From: JAOUEA01 sp963762075
Lineage (GTDB): Bacteria > Actinomycetota > UBA4738 > HRBIN12
Reading direction: 5' to 3'
Length of the DNA: 64,000 nt
Assembly (NCBI GenBank): GCA_963762075.1
Contig: CAVXJC010000001.1
Span: forward strand, 62,001-126,000
A model generated the notes under the pieces. That model was not told where the DNA came from. It saw only the letters and a list, made by a program, of their open reading frames with translations, and did not search any database. The position numbers and the translations under genes were made by a program. Shown here piece after piece: positions 54,118 to 62,344 of the stretch. Every line of letters starts with the position of its first letter. Position 1 is the stretch's first letter.

Positions 54118-54543
54118 CTAGAGGTACTGGCCAGGGGCGCGTTCCTCGGCGGGGGCCGATGCCACGGCTTGCACATCGCGCTCTCGCAGCAGCACGAGGT
54201 CGTCGCCATCGAGCTCGACCTCGAGTCCCGATGAAGGCAGGAAGAGCACGCGGTCACCTTCCTTCGCCACGCGAACGTCGGGACCCACGAGCGCAACGTC
54301 GCCCCACGAAAGCCGGCGAGGCGCCGGCACGGCGGTCGCCGGGATCAGCAGCCCTCCTGCGCTCTTGCGCTCGCCGTTGTCGGCCGTGCGCACGACCAGC
54401 CGGTCGCCGGTGAGCCGGATCGACGTGCCCGCTGCGGTCTTCCGGGAGCGTGGCTTCCTCCTCGCGGGTGACTTCACCGTGGTCTTGGATGCGCTCACGC
54501 CTCCGGCAGCGCGAGCGCTCGTCGTGGTCGAGGCCTCGGTCAT
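54118..54543 (-). CDS. Divergent GroES-like co-chaperonin with a basic N-terminal extension
   Basis: 141 residues from ATG 54543. Residues about 1-42 are Ser/Thr/Ala- and Lys/Arg-rich and probably disordered (SPARRKPRSRKTAAG). Residues about 45-130 follow GroES strand by strand: GDRLVVRTAD, then the mobile-loop position ERKSAGGLLIPATA, VALVGPDVRVAKEGDRVLFL and DGDDLVLLRERDVQAV. It is not beside groEL (49230) and is divergently placed to a methyltransferase. Whether it works with that GroEL is unknown. Confidence 0.75.
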   Translation of the reverse strand: MTEASTTTSARAAGGVSASKTTVKSPARRKPRSRKTAAGTSIRLTGDRLVVRTADNGERKSAGGLLIPATAVPAPRRLSWGDVALVGPDVRVAKEGDRVLFLPSSGLEVELDGDDLVLLRERDVQAVASAPAEERAPGQYL

Positions 54544-54551
54544 ATGAGGGG

Positions 54552-54557
54552 AGTGTA
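54552..54557 (-). promoter_or_regulatory. -10 element of the GroES-like gene
   Basis: TACACT on the reverse strand ends 8 nt before ATG 54543. Confidence 0.5.
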
Positions 54558-54571
54558 GCGAGCGCACCCGG

Positions 54572-54577
54572 TACGAT
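54572..54577 (+). promoter_or_regulatory. -10 element of the PrmC-like methyltransferase gene
   Basis: TACGAT ends 8 nt before ATG 54586; only 14 nt separate it from the opposing -10. Confidence 0.5.
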
Positions 54578-54585
54578 GCCTCGTC

Positions 54586-55446
54586 ATGGAAGCCCGCCGA
54601 GTGCTCGCGCGCGCCGTGAAGCAGCTCAAGGCCTCGCCGGCGATCGACCACTGGCAGAAGGGCCGGGAGCGCATCGAGGCCGAAGACCTGCTGGGCTACG
54701 TAGTCGGTGAGGATCCGGAGCCGGGCGACGACATCTCGGGCAAGGATCGGCGCAGATTCGCGGAGCTCGTCGACCGGCGGGCGACCGGCGAACCGATCGC
54801 GTTCATCAAGGGGTACGCGGACTTCCGTGGCCTCGAGCTGATCGCGAAGCCCGGGGTCTTCGTGCAGCGTGACTCCTCGGAGTTCCTCGCCGAGCAGGCG
54901 GTCAGGCGCCTGCGGCGGCGTCGACGTCCGGTGCACGTCGATCTCGCGACCGGGGGGGGAGCGATCGCTCTGGCCGTCGCCGACGAGGCGCCCGGGACCG
55001 AGGTGTGGGGTGTCGATGTCGCGAGCGACGCCGTGAAGCTCGCGCGCAAGAACGCCAAGGCGCTGCAGCTCGAAGCCACCTTCCGGAGAGGGGATCTCTT
55101 CGACGGCCTGCCGAAGAGGCTCCACGGCTCGGTCGACGTGATCACGGTGCATCCGCCCTATGTGCCGGCGGACGAGGTCGACGATCTTCCGGACGAGATC
55201 CGCGAGTGGGAGCCGCCTCACACCTTGACGGACGAGAGCGTCGACGGCATGGGGCTGATCGACCGGACCGTGAAGGAGTCGCCGCGCTGGCTTCGCCCTT
55301 CGGGTTGGCTGCTCATGGAAGTCAGCCCCGACCGGGCGAAGGACGTCAAGCGAGTATTCACCGGGGGAGGGTTCCGCGACGTGCAGAGCACGCAGGGTGG
55401 AGAGCTCAAGGTGACTCGCGTGATCGTGGGAAGGCGTCCACGGTGA
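54586..55446 (+). CDS. PrmC/HemK-like SAM-dependent methyltransferase
   Basis: 286 residues. N-terminal helical domain with a PrmC-like YVVGEDPEPG...GEPIAFIKGYADFRGLEL layout, SAM motif I HVDLATGGGAIALAVA, motif II WGVDVASDAV, and the catalytic motif as VHPPYVP, where PrmC has NPPY. The Asn that normally holds the target glutamine amide is therefore His. The rest of the fold looks intact, so it may methylate something other than release factors. It overlaps the S9 peptidase by GTGA. Confidence 0.88.
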   Translation: MEARRVLARAVKQLKASPAIDHWQKGRERIEAEDLLGYVVGEDPEPGDDISGKDRRRFAELVDRRATGEPIAFIKGYADFRGLELIAKPGVFVQRDSSEFLAEQAVRRLRRRRRPVHVDLATGGGAIALAVADEAPGTEVWGVDVASDAVKLARKNAKALQLEATFRRGDLFDGLPKRLHGSVDVITVHPPYVPADEVDDLPDEIREWEPPHTLTDESVDGMGLIDRTVKESPRWLRPSGWLLMEVSPDRAKDVKRVFTGGGFRDVQSTQGGELKVTRVIVGRRPR

Positions 55447-57404
55447 GCGGGCCTCGCATCGCGCCGTACGGAGCGTGGGAGTCACCGGTGAGCGCGCGCA
55501 TGCTCGCGACGTCGAGCGTGCTGCTCTCGGAACCGTGGATCGATGAAGGCTCGGTCTATTGGCACGAGAGTCGTCCGGCCGAGGGCGGCCGCGGTGTCGT
55601 GGTGCGGGGGGGACCCTGGTCGAAGCCGGCCGACGTAACCCCCGAGAGCTTCAACGTGCGAACCCGGGTGCACGAGTACGGAGGCGGCGCATGGTCCGTA
55701 CATCAGGGCGTCGTCGTCTTCTCCCACGACGACGACAGCCGCCTCTACCGGCTCGAAGACTCCGGTGACCCAGAGCCGATCACGCCCGATACACACGGGC
55801 TGCACCGGTTCGCCGACGGACGCATGACGACCGACGGCGCGCGCTGGATCGGGGTGCGCGAGCGACACGCCGAGTCGGGCCGCATGGCCGATGTCGTGAA
55901 CGAGCTCGTCGTGTTGCCTGTCGACGGGTCCGAAGAACCGCGCATCATCGCCGGAGGCCGCGACTTCTACTCCACGCCACGCCTCGCGCCCGATGGGACG
56001 CAGCTCTCGTGGCTCACATGGGACCTGCCGTCGATGCCGTGGGATGGATGCGAGCTTTGGGTCGGCGACCTCGGGCCCGACGGCTCGCTCTCGGGCGAGC
56101 GTCACCTCGCAGGCACGAGCGGGGAAGAATCGATCTGGCAGCCGACGTGGAGTCCGGCCGGCGATCTGGTCTTCGCGAGCGACCGTTCCGGGTGGTGGAA
56201 CCTTGAGCTCATCGCGGGCAAGCATCGCTCGGCGTTGCATCCGCAGCCGGCCGAGTTCGGGTATCCGCAGTGGGGGATGGGTGAGGCGTCGTTCGCGTTC
56301 ATCGCCGATGGGCGCATCGCCTGTTGGTACGGAGACGGTGGTGTGCAGCATCTCGGCCTGCTCGACACCGAGACCGGGGAGCTCATGGACCTGGATCTGC
56401 CGTTCTCGTCCTTCGAATGGGGACCCTCCATCGCCGCGTCAGGCGACGTCGTGGTGTTCATCGCAGGCGCTCCCGATCTCCCGTCGCAGGTCGTCTGGCT
56501 CGATCTCGGATCGCGTGCCGTGGAAGTGTTGCGCGAAAGCGTGGAGGCACCGATCGATACCGCGTTCGTTTCAGTGCCTCACCAGATCGAGTTTCCGACC
56601 GATGGCGGCGTCACGGCGTACGCCCACGTCTACCGGCCGTCGAACCCGGGTTTCCGAGCGCCGGAAGGATCCTCACCGCCGCTCATCGTGAAGAGCCACG
56701 GCGGGCCGACGAGTGAGGCCACCGCCACGCTCGACCTGTCGATCCAGTTCTGGACCACGCGAGGATTCGCCGTGGTCGATGTCAACTACGGCGGTTCCAC
56801 GGGGTTCGGGCGAGCCTACCGTCAGCGTCTCAACGGCAACTGGGGAGTGGTGGACACGGCCGATTGCATCAACGCCGCGCGTTTCCTCGTCGCGGCCGGT
56901 GAGGTCGACGCTGACCGGTTGGTGATCCGTGGCGGCAGCGCCGGCGGATATACGACGCTGTGCGCGCTGACGTTCCACGATGACTTCGGGGCTGGCGTCA
57001 GCTGGTACGGCATCAGTGACCTGGAGCCGTTCGCGACGGGCGACACGCACAAGTTCGAGTCTCGCTACGAACATACCCTGGTCGGACCTTGGCCCGAGGC
57101 ATCCGATCTGTATCGAGCGAGGAGCCCGATCCATGCGGTGGACATGCTCTCGACGCCGATGCTGCTGTTGCAGGGCGACGAGGATGTGGTGGTACCGCCG
57201 TCGCAATCCGAGATCATGGTCGAGGCGCTCCGGGCCAAGGGACTTCCGCACGCGTACCTGGTGTTCGAGGGCGAACAGCACGGGTTCCGGAAGTCGGAGT
57301 CGATCGAGCGAGCCTATGAGGCGGAACTTTCGTTCTACGGTCAGGTGCTCGGATTCGAGCCTTCCGGCGACATCCCGAAGCTGATGATCGAGAACCTGAG
57401 CTGA
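55443..57404 (+). CDS. S9 family serine peptidase (prolyl oligopeptidase/acylaminoacyl peptidase-like), copy 2
   Basis: 653 residues from GTG 55443, coupled to the methyltransferase. N-terminal propeller (about 10-390) with HEYGGGAWSVHQGVVVF, then the catalytic domain: KSHGGPTSEATATLD, VNYGGSTGFGRAYR, nucleophile RGGSAGGYTTL, Asp in QGDEDVVVPP and His in EGEQHGFRKS. Cytoplasmic. It differs clearly from copy 1 at 47242 (GGSAGG against GWSWGG) and is the more canonical member. Confidence 0.94.
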   Translation: MSGPRIAPYGAWESPVSARMLATSSVLLSEPWIDEGSVYWHESRPAEGGRGVVVRGGPWSKPADVTPESFNVRTRVHEYGGGAWSVHQGVVVFSHDDDSRLYRLEDSGDPEPITPDTHGLHRFADGRMTTDGARWIGVRERHAESGRMADVVNELVVLPVDGSEEPRIIAGGRDFYSTPRLAPDGTQLSWLTWDLPSMPWDGCELWVGDLGPDGSLSGERHLAGTSGEESIWQPTWSPAGDLVFASDRSGWWNLELIAGKHRSALHPQPAEFGYPQWGMGEASFAFIADGRIACWYGDGGVQHLGLLDTETGELMDLDLPFSSFEWGPSIAASGDVVVFIAGAPDLPSQVVWLDLGSRAVEVLRESVEAPIDTAFVSVPHQIEFPTDGGVTAYAHVYRPSNPGFRAPEGSSPPLIVKSHGGPTSEATATLDLSIQFWTTRGFAVVDVNYGGSTGFGRAYRQRLNGNWGVVDTADCINAARFLVAAGEVDADRLVIRGGSAGGYTTLCALTFHDDFGAGVSWYGISDLEPFATGDTHKFESRYEHTLVGPWPEASDLYRARSPIHAVDMLSTPMLLLQGDEDVVVPPSQSEIMVEALRAKGLPHAYLVFEGEQHGFRKSESIERAYEAELSFYGQVLGFEPSGDIPKLMIENLS

Positions 57405-57411
57405 AGGGGTC

Positions 57412-57442
57412 CGCGGGGGCCGGGCTTCGCCCGGCCCCCGCG
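57412..57442 (+). terminator. S9 peptidase terminator
   Basis: CGCGGGGGCCGGGC, TTC loop, GCCCGGCCCCCGCG: perfect 14-bp stem, 8 nt after the stop. The rest of the 174-nt gap to moaA is featureless. Confidence 0.8.
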
Positions 57443-57578
57443 CCGGAGAGGGGGCGCAACCTCTCGGCACTCACGAGGCTTGCACGACAGCGTGAACGCG
57501 CGGTGAACCCGCTGGGTCGGTGAGTGAAACCCTGCCTGAGCCTACCGTGGGGCTTCGGCATCGAACCGGACTTCGCGA

Positions 57579-58601
57579 TCAGCCGCCGATCATCGACATG
57601 CTGCGCGCTGGCTGCACGAAATCTGCGTGGTCGATCCGGTGGCCTGACCACTTGCGCCACATCGCATCGCGCAGCAAGCCTTCGATCTCGTCATCGTCGG
57701 CGCCCGCGCGCATGGGGGTGCGCAAGTCGGTCTCCTCGAGTGCGAAGAGGCAGTTGCGGAACTGACCCTCGGCCGTGAGCCTCATGCGATTGCAGGAATC
57801 GCAGAAGGGTTCGGTCACGCTGGGGATCACCCCGATACGTCCCGGAGAGCCGTCCGCGAACCCGTACGTCGTCGCCGGCTCGCCGCCCCCGCCGTCGGCG
57901 ATCAGAGGGAAGATCTCACTGATCCGCTCCAGCACGGTCCGCGCGGGAACGACCTTCTGGCGCTCCCACGCGTGCTGGGCGTCGAGCGGCATGTACTCGA
58001 TGAACCGCACCTCGTAGCCGGTCCTGCGGGCCCATTCAGCGAACCCGACAACCTCATCGTCGTTCGTACCGCCGATGACCACGCAATTGATCTTGATCGG
58101 AGTCAGGCCCGCAGCCTCGGCGGCGCGCAGTCCGCGGAGCACCTTCTCGAGCGCATCGCGGCGCGTCATCTCGACGAACCGATGCTGCAGAAGAGAATCG
58201 CATGACACGGTTGCCCGGTCGATGCCTGCCTCGGCCAGCGGCGCTGCAAGCGTCTCGAGCAGCACTCCGTTGGTCGTGAGCGAGATGTCGAGATCGGGTC
58301 CCGCCTCACGGAACATGCCCACGAGGGTTGGGAGGTCGGCCCGGACCGTCGGCTCACCGCCGGTCACCTTGAGCGAGCGCACACCGAGCTTCACGAACAG
58401 ACGCAGCAGCCGCGTGAGCTCCTCGAACGTGAGGATCTGGTCCTTGGGGAGCCAGGTGAGGCCTTCGGCGGGCATGCAATACGTGCACCGGAAGTTGCAG
58501 CGGTCGGTCACCGAGATGCGCAGATCGCTGCCGATCCTTCCGAAGGTGTCGATCAGAGGGCCGGCGACCGGTGCCGCGCTGATGTTCGCTGGAGAGGACA
58601 T
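57579..58601 (-). CDS. moaA: GTP 3',8-cyclase (molybdenum cofactor biosynthesis, radical SAM)
   Basis: 340 residues from leaderless ATG 58601; the frame continues upstream across the divergent promoter but is not expected to be translated. Radical SAM motif DRCNFRCTYCMP, VTGGEPTVRADL, second cluster ligands in FCDSCNRMRLTAEG and RNCLF, and the essential C-terminal Gly-Gly (SMIGG). First step of molybdopterin synthesis. No moaC, moaD or moaE is seen in the window; the divergent MoaB-XdhC fusion is functionally related. Confidence 0.96.
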   Translation of the reverse strand: MSSPANISAAPVAGPLIDTFGRIGSDLRISVTDRCNFRCTYCMPAEGLTWLPKDQILTFEELTRLLRLFVKLGVRSLKVTGGEPTVRADLPTLVGMFREAGPDLDISLTTNGVLLETLAAPLAEAGIDRATVSCDSLLQHRFVEMTRRDALEKVLRGLRAAEAAGLTPIKINCVVIGGTNDDEVVGFAEWARRTGYEVRFIEYMPLDAQHAWERQKVVPARTVLERISEIFPLIADGGGGEPATTYGFADGSPGRIGVIPSVTEPFCDSCNRMRLTAEGQFRNCLFALEETDLRTPMRAGADDDEIEGLLRDAMWRKWSGHRIDHADFVQPARSMSMIGG

Positions 58602-58608
58602 CGTGAAG

Positions 58609-58614
58609 AGCCTA
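58609..58614 (-). promoter_or_regulatory. -10 element, leaderless start of moaA
   Basis: TAGGCT on the reverse strand ends 7 nt before ATG 58601. Confidence 0.55.
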
Positions 58615-58676
58615 CTCCGGGTCGAGCCGAACGTGCGAGGTGAGCGGCCGTGCGCGCGAGATGCGAACATGGGCGT

Positions 58677-59948
58677 ATGGAACGGGCACCTCTCGCGGCG
58701 GTCATCACGGTCTCGGACGGAGTGACCCACGGCTCCCGAGCCGACGAGTCGGGCGACCTCGCGGAGTCGATGCTTCGGATCGAAGGCTATGAGGTCGCCA
58801 CGAGGATCGTCGTGCCCGATGAGCGCGCCCAGATCGAGGCGTCATTGCGCGATCTGGCTGGGCGCCATGCACTGATCGTGACCACGGGCGGCACGGGGTT
58901 CGGCCCGCGCGATGTGACGCCGGAAGCCACGCGAGCGGTGATCGAACGGGAGGCGCCCGGCCTCGCCGAGCTCATGCGAGCAGAGGGTCTGTCGCACACT
59001 CCGATGGCGGCCCTCTCACGAGCCGTGGCCGGTACGGTCGGATCCGCACTCGTGCTGAACCTTCCTGGATCGCCCAGGGGTGTGCGTGAAGGCCTGGAGG
59101 CGATCCTGCCGGTCGTCCTGCATGCGGTGCAGCTGCTCGGGGGTGCGACCGGGGAACACCTCACCGGCCACGGTGCCCACGCGGCTGCTCCATCTGTGCC
59201 GGGGCCTACGGGGGAAGAGGACCACGCTGCGCCTCCGACCGTCGAGGCGAAGGCGGTCCGGATCCACGGATCCCCACCATGCCGCGTCGGCGCGAGGATG
59301 TCGATCGTTGTCGGCGGCGAGGTGCACGGCACCCTCGGTTGTGCCGAGTTCGATTCGGCCGCCGTGGCTGCCGCCGCCGAGGTCGCGGCGTCTGGGCAGC
59401 CCCAGACTCGCACGCTCTCGCATGATCTCGGCGAGATCGATGTCTACTTCGAACCCAGTCTCGGATCACCGACGGCGGTCGTCGTATCGGTCAATGACGT
59501 GGCTCGGTCGTTGCGGGGGCACCTCGAACGACTGGGGTATCGCGTCGTACTCGTCGAGCCTCGAGGTGATCGCATCGGTGCCGGTGACGGCCCAGCGCTC
59601 GACAGCCTCGACGACCTCGAGTTTGGCCCTCGCGATGTGGTCGTCCTGACCGATCACGATGCCCCCGACGTCGTGCCGATGCTCGCCATGGCGACGCGAT
59701 CGCCTGCGCGTTTCGTCGGCATGATGGGCAGCCGCCGGCACGTCGGACCATACGTCGAGATGCTCCGAGACATGGGACTCGACGATCATGAGATCGCGCG
59801 CGTCCGCTCGCCCCTGGGGCTCGATCTCGGCGGGCGAGATCCGGAGCAGATCGCATTGTCGATCGCGGCCGGCATCGTCGCCGATTCGCACGGTCGCGAG
59901 GGTGGATGGCTCGATCGCGGTGGGGGGCCTGTGACCGTGCGACCCTGA
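58677..59948 (+). CDS. MoaB/MogA-type molybdopterin protein fused to XdhC/CoxI
   Basis: 423 residues from ATG 58677 (GAACAT ends 6 nt upstream). Residues about 5-165 are a MoaB/Mog domain: SDGVTHGSRADESGDL, TTGGTGFGPRDVTPEAT, LNLPGSPRGVREGLEA. After a linker, about 200-250 is an XdhC_CoxI-type domain (VVGGEVHGTLGCAEFDS) and 280-415 the XdhC Rossmann domain (VGMMGSRRHVGPYVEML, SPLGLDLGGRDPEQIALSIAAGI in part). MoaB/MogA adenylates molybdopterin; XdhC proteins bind and sulfurate the finished cofactor for xanthine-dehydrogenase-type enzymes. The fusion would link early and late steps. It faces moaA. Confidence 0.9.
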   Translation: MERAPLAAVITVSDGVTHGSRADESGDLAESMLRIEGYEVATRIVVPDERAQIEASLRDLAGRHALIVTTGGTGFGPRDVTPEATRAVIEREAPGLAELMRAEGLSHTPMAALSRAVAGTVGSALVLNLPGSPRGVREGLEAILPVVLHAVQLLGGATGEHLTGHGAHAAAPSVPGPTGEEDHAAPPTVEAKAVRIHGSPPCRVGARMSIVVGGEVHGTLGCAEFDSAAVAAAAEVAASGQPQTRTLSHDLGEIDVYFEPSLGSPTAVVVSVNDVARSLRGHLERLGYRVVLVEPRGDRIGAGDGPALDSLDDLEFGPRDVVVLTDHDAPDVVPMLAMATRSPARFVGMMGSRRHVGPYVEMLRDMGLDDHEIARVRSPLGLDLGGRDPEQIALSIAAGIVADSHGREGGWLDRGGGPVTVRP

Positions 59949-59951
59949 CGA

Positions 59952-59957
59952 TAAGCT
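59952..59957 (+). promoter_or_regulatory. -10 element, leaderless start of the phosphoesterase gene
   Basis: TAAGCT ends 8 nt before GTG 59966. Confidence 0.5.
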
Positions 59958-59965
59958 GCTGCATC

Positions 59966-61483
59966 GTGCAGCAACCGTCGGGTCCCCTCATCCGTGCCGC
60001 GAGTCCCCGCCGTCCCACCCGTCAGCAGATCGCGCGCCGCCGTGCGCTCGCCGCGTTGCTCGTCGTCTCGATCGTGGCCCTGGTCTGGGTGGCGTGGCCC
60101 GGTGACGGAGACACTCAGCAGGCAGGGGGCATCAGCCCCGCCGGCGAGTCCCCGGGCGGGCATAACTCCGGCGACGACGACCTCGGGTCGGTGGGCCACG
60201 TTCCCGACGACGCCGGGGTCGTCGTTCGGGGCGAGAACCCCATCGAGCACGTGATCTTCTTGATCAAGGAGAATCGCAGCTTCGATCACTATTTCGGTCG
60301 CTACCCGGGCGTGGAAGGAGCGAGGAGAGGCGACACCCTCGACTGCTCGAGCTTCGAGGAAGCTGGCTCCGTCGAGCTGAGCGACGCTCCGATGGTCCAG
60401 CCGCACGACCTGGGTCACGCGTTCTACCCCGGCCTGCTCGCGATCAACGGCGGCAAGATGAACGGATTCAATTGCATCGCGTTGGGGGAGGACCTCGCCG
60501 GCTACTCTCAGTACGATCGCGACTCCCTGCCTGCGTACTGGGCATATGCCGACCGATTCGTGATCGCCGACCATTTCTTCACGTCGATGTACGGCCCGAC
60601 GTTCCCCGAACATCTGTATACGGTCGCAGCGCAGAGCTACGGAGTGGTCGACAACAAGTCGACGACCAACGTCGAGGGCAACTACTGCGACGACAGCACG
60701 GAGTACACGCAACGCTTCCCGCTCGAGGATCTCACCGATGCCGACGTCAAACGCATCATGCGGCTCGAGGAAAACATCACCTCGGCCCCCGGTCAGCTCC
60801 TGAAGATCGCGGAGTACTGGGAGAGCACGCGCACATGTTTCAACATCAAGGTGCTCCCCGACCAGCTTCAGAACCACGGCATCGACTGGAAGTATTACGC
60901 GTTGCCTGACAAGTGGATGAACGCCTTGCAAGCGATCCGACATGTGCGCACAGGTCCCATGTGGAACAAGGTCCAGGATCCCGAGACGATCCTGCAGGAT
61001 CTCAAGCAGGACACGCTTCCCGCCGTGTCATGGCTGATCCCGCCCGAGGGCGAGGCCAACGAACATCCGGGCTCAGGTACGAACGTGTGTGAAGGGGAGA
61101 ACTGGACGGTCGAGTATCTGAACGCGATCCAGCGCAGCGACGCGTGGCCGAATACCGCCGTCGTGGTGGTGTGGGACGATTTCGGCGGATTCTACGATCA
61201 CGTACCGCCACCGCATTACGACATCATGGGACTCGGGCCGCGGACCCCCGCGCTGATCATCTCGCCGTACACACGCAGGGGTGACAACCCCGAGGGCGGA
61301 GCGGTCGACGACAACGTCTACGAGTTCTCATCGGTGTTGAAGTTCATCGAAGAGCTGCACGGCCTGAAGCCGATGACCGACCGTGACGAGCGAGCCGACC
61401 CGCTGAGCGGCGCGTTCGACTTCACGCAGGAGCCCCGGCTCGATCCGGTCATTCTCGAGCCGCGCGACTGCCCGCAGGCGTGA
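59966..61483 (+). CDS. Secreted/anchored phosphoesterase (phospholipase C / acid phosphatase family)
   Basis: 505 residues. A basic start and hydrophobic segment (about 28-46) serve as signal anchor, then a Gly/Ser/Asp-rich linker. The phosphoesterase domain has ENRSFDHYFGRYPGVEG (metal Glu-Asn), TSMYGPTFPEHLYT (Thr/His region) and VVVVWDDFGGFYDHVPPP (Asp-Asp, His). Such enzymes cleave phospholipids or organic phosphate outside the cell. The next gene overlaps by GTGA and is also membrane-linked. Confidence 0.92.
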   Translation: MQQPSGPLIRAASPRRPTRQQIARRRALAALLVVSIVALVWVAWPGDGDTQQAGGISPAGESPGGHNSGDDDLGSVGHVPDDAGVVVRGENPIEHVIFLIKENRSFDHYFGRYPGVEGARRGDTLDCSSFEEAGSVELSDAPMVQPHDLGHAFYPGLLAINGGKMNGFNCIALGEDLAGYSQYDRDSLPAYWAYADRFVIADHFFTSMYGPTFPEHLYTVAAQSYGVVDNKSTTNVEGNYCDDSTEYTQRFPLEDLTDADVKRIMRLEENITSAPGQLLKIAEYWESTRTCFNIKVLPDQLQNHGIDWKYYALPDKWMNALQAIRHVRTGPMWNKVQDPETILQDLKQDTLPAVSWLIPPEGEANEHPGSGTNVCEGENWTVEYLNAIQRSDAWPNTAVVVVWDDFGGFYDHVPPPHYDIMGLGPRTPALIISPYTRRGDNPEGGAVDDNVYEFSSVLKFIEELHGLKPMTDRDERADPLSGAFDFTQEPRLDPVILEPRDCPQA

Positions 61484-62241
61484 GCCCCGCACACATGCGT
61501 CGATCGCATCGGCCCCTCGCGTCGAGCTGGGTGCGCGGGTCGCCGTGGGCAAAGGTCACGTTGTTCGCGTTGTTGACACCCCTGCTTGCGGCCGCCACCG
61601 ATCCCTCAGGCGATGTGGGCCGATGCCCTCGCGTGCCGGGCGTCGTGGGCGACGATGCGCCCGATCTGATCGAGGCGACGGGTGAGATCGTCGAACTGGG
61701 AACCTCGGCGCGGTTCAGCTTGCGGTTCGCCGAACCCCTGGTCGTTCCCGACGAGAGGGGGCGACCCTTCCGCATCGACATCGTGCTTGTCGATCCGGCG
61801 GTACCGCGCGTCGACGCAGGGCTATACCGCGGAGTCAATCGGCTGCTGCGCTACGACGCCGTTGCTCAGCCGATCACGACGATCCTGTTGCTGCCCGAGG
61901 CGGGCCAGAGCCGCTTCATCGCTCCTGCGGTCGAAGGTCGGACGTTGGTGCTCCAGGTGCCCGGTCGCACGCTCTCGGCCGACGAAGACGAAACCGGCGT
62001 TTCCCCTGGCTTGGCGCGGCTCCGATGGGGCGTCATCGTGCGCGACGAACGTGCGTGTGACCTGCTCGGCGACGGGCGTCCGACCTACCGTCTCCTGCAG
62101 GAGATGAGAGCGCCGGATCAGGCCGTCGCAGCGGAAGACCCGGCGGCGTCGTGGTCATGGCTTCGGATCACGCTGGCCACCCTGGCCCCTGCAGCTTTCG
62201 TTCTCTATCTGCTGGGACGGCGAACCCGCAACGCTCGCTAG
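61480..62241 (+). CDS. Exported protein with C-terminal membrane anchor, unknown function
   Basis: 253 residues, GTG overlapping the phosphoesterase. N-terminal basic region and hydrophobic segment (about 22-40), an extracytoplasmic beta-rich domain (TSARFSLRFAEPLVVPDE, RIDIVLVDPAVPRVDAG, GRTLVLQVPGRTL) and a C-terminal helix (about 225-245) ending in Arg residues. Translational coupling suggests it helps the phosphoesterase, for example in lipid-bound presentation. No family recognised. Confidence 0.75.
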   Translation: MSPAHMRRSHRPLASSWVRGSPWAKVTLFALLTPLLAAATDPSGDVGRCPRVPGVVGDDAPDLIEATGEIVELGTSARFSLRFAEPLVVPDERGRPFRIDIVLVDPAVPRVDAGLYRGVNRLLRYDAVAQPITTILLLPEAGQSRFIAPAVEGRTLVLQVPGRTLSADEDETGVSPGLARLRWGVIVRDERACDLLGDGRPTYRLLQEMRAPDQAVAAEDPAASWSWLRITLATLAPAAFVLYLLGRRTRNAR

Positions 62242-62317
62242 TCGGTGTCTGCTTACCGGCATCCGAGTTGCGTCAGCGGTCCCACGAGAGCGCGTGGCAG
62301 GCGGAGGCGGATCCGGA

Positions 62318-62344
62318 CGGATCAGACCGATGCCGGCTGATCCG
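62318..62344. terminator. Inverted repeat between convergent genes
   Basis: CGGATCAG, 11-nt loop, CTGATCCG: perfect 8 bp spanning the last codons of kamA; may end transcription from one or both sides. Confidence 0.3.

Noticed and set aside
54091..54119. Direct repeat TGAGCCTCGAGCT at 16-nt spacing
   Set aside because: Only two copies in a short convergent gap, partly stop-codon context; noted as a local duplication, not a CRISPR or iteron array.
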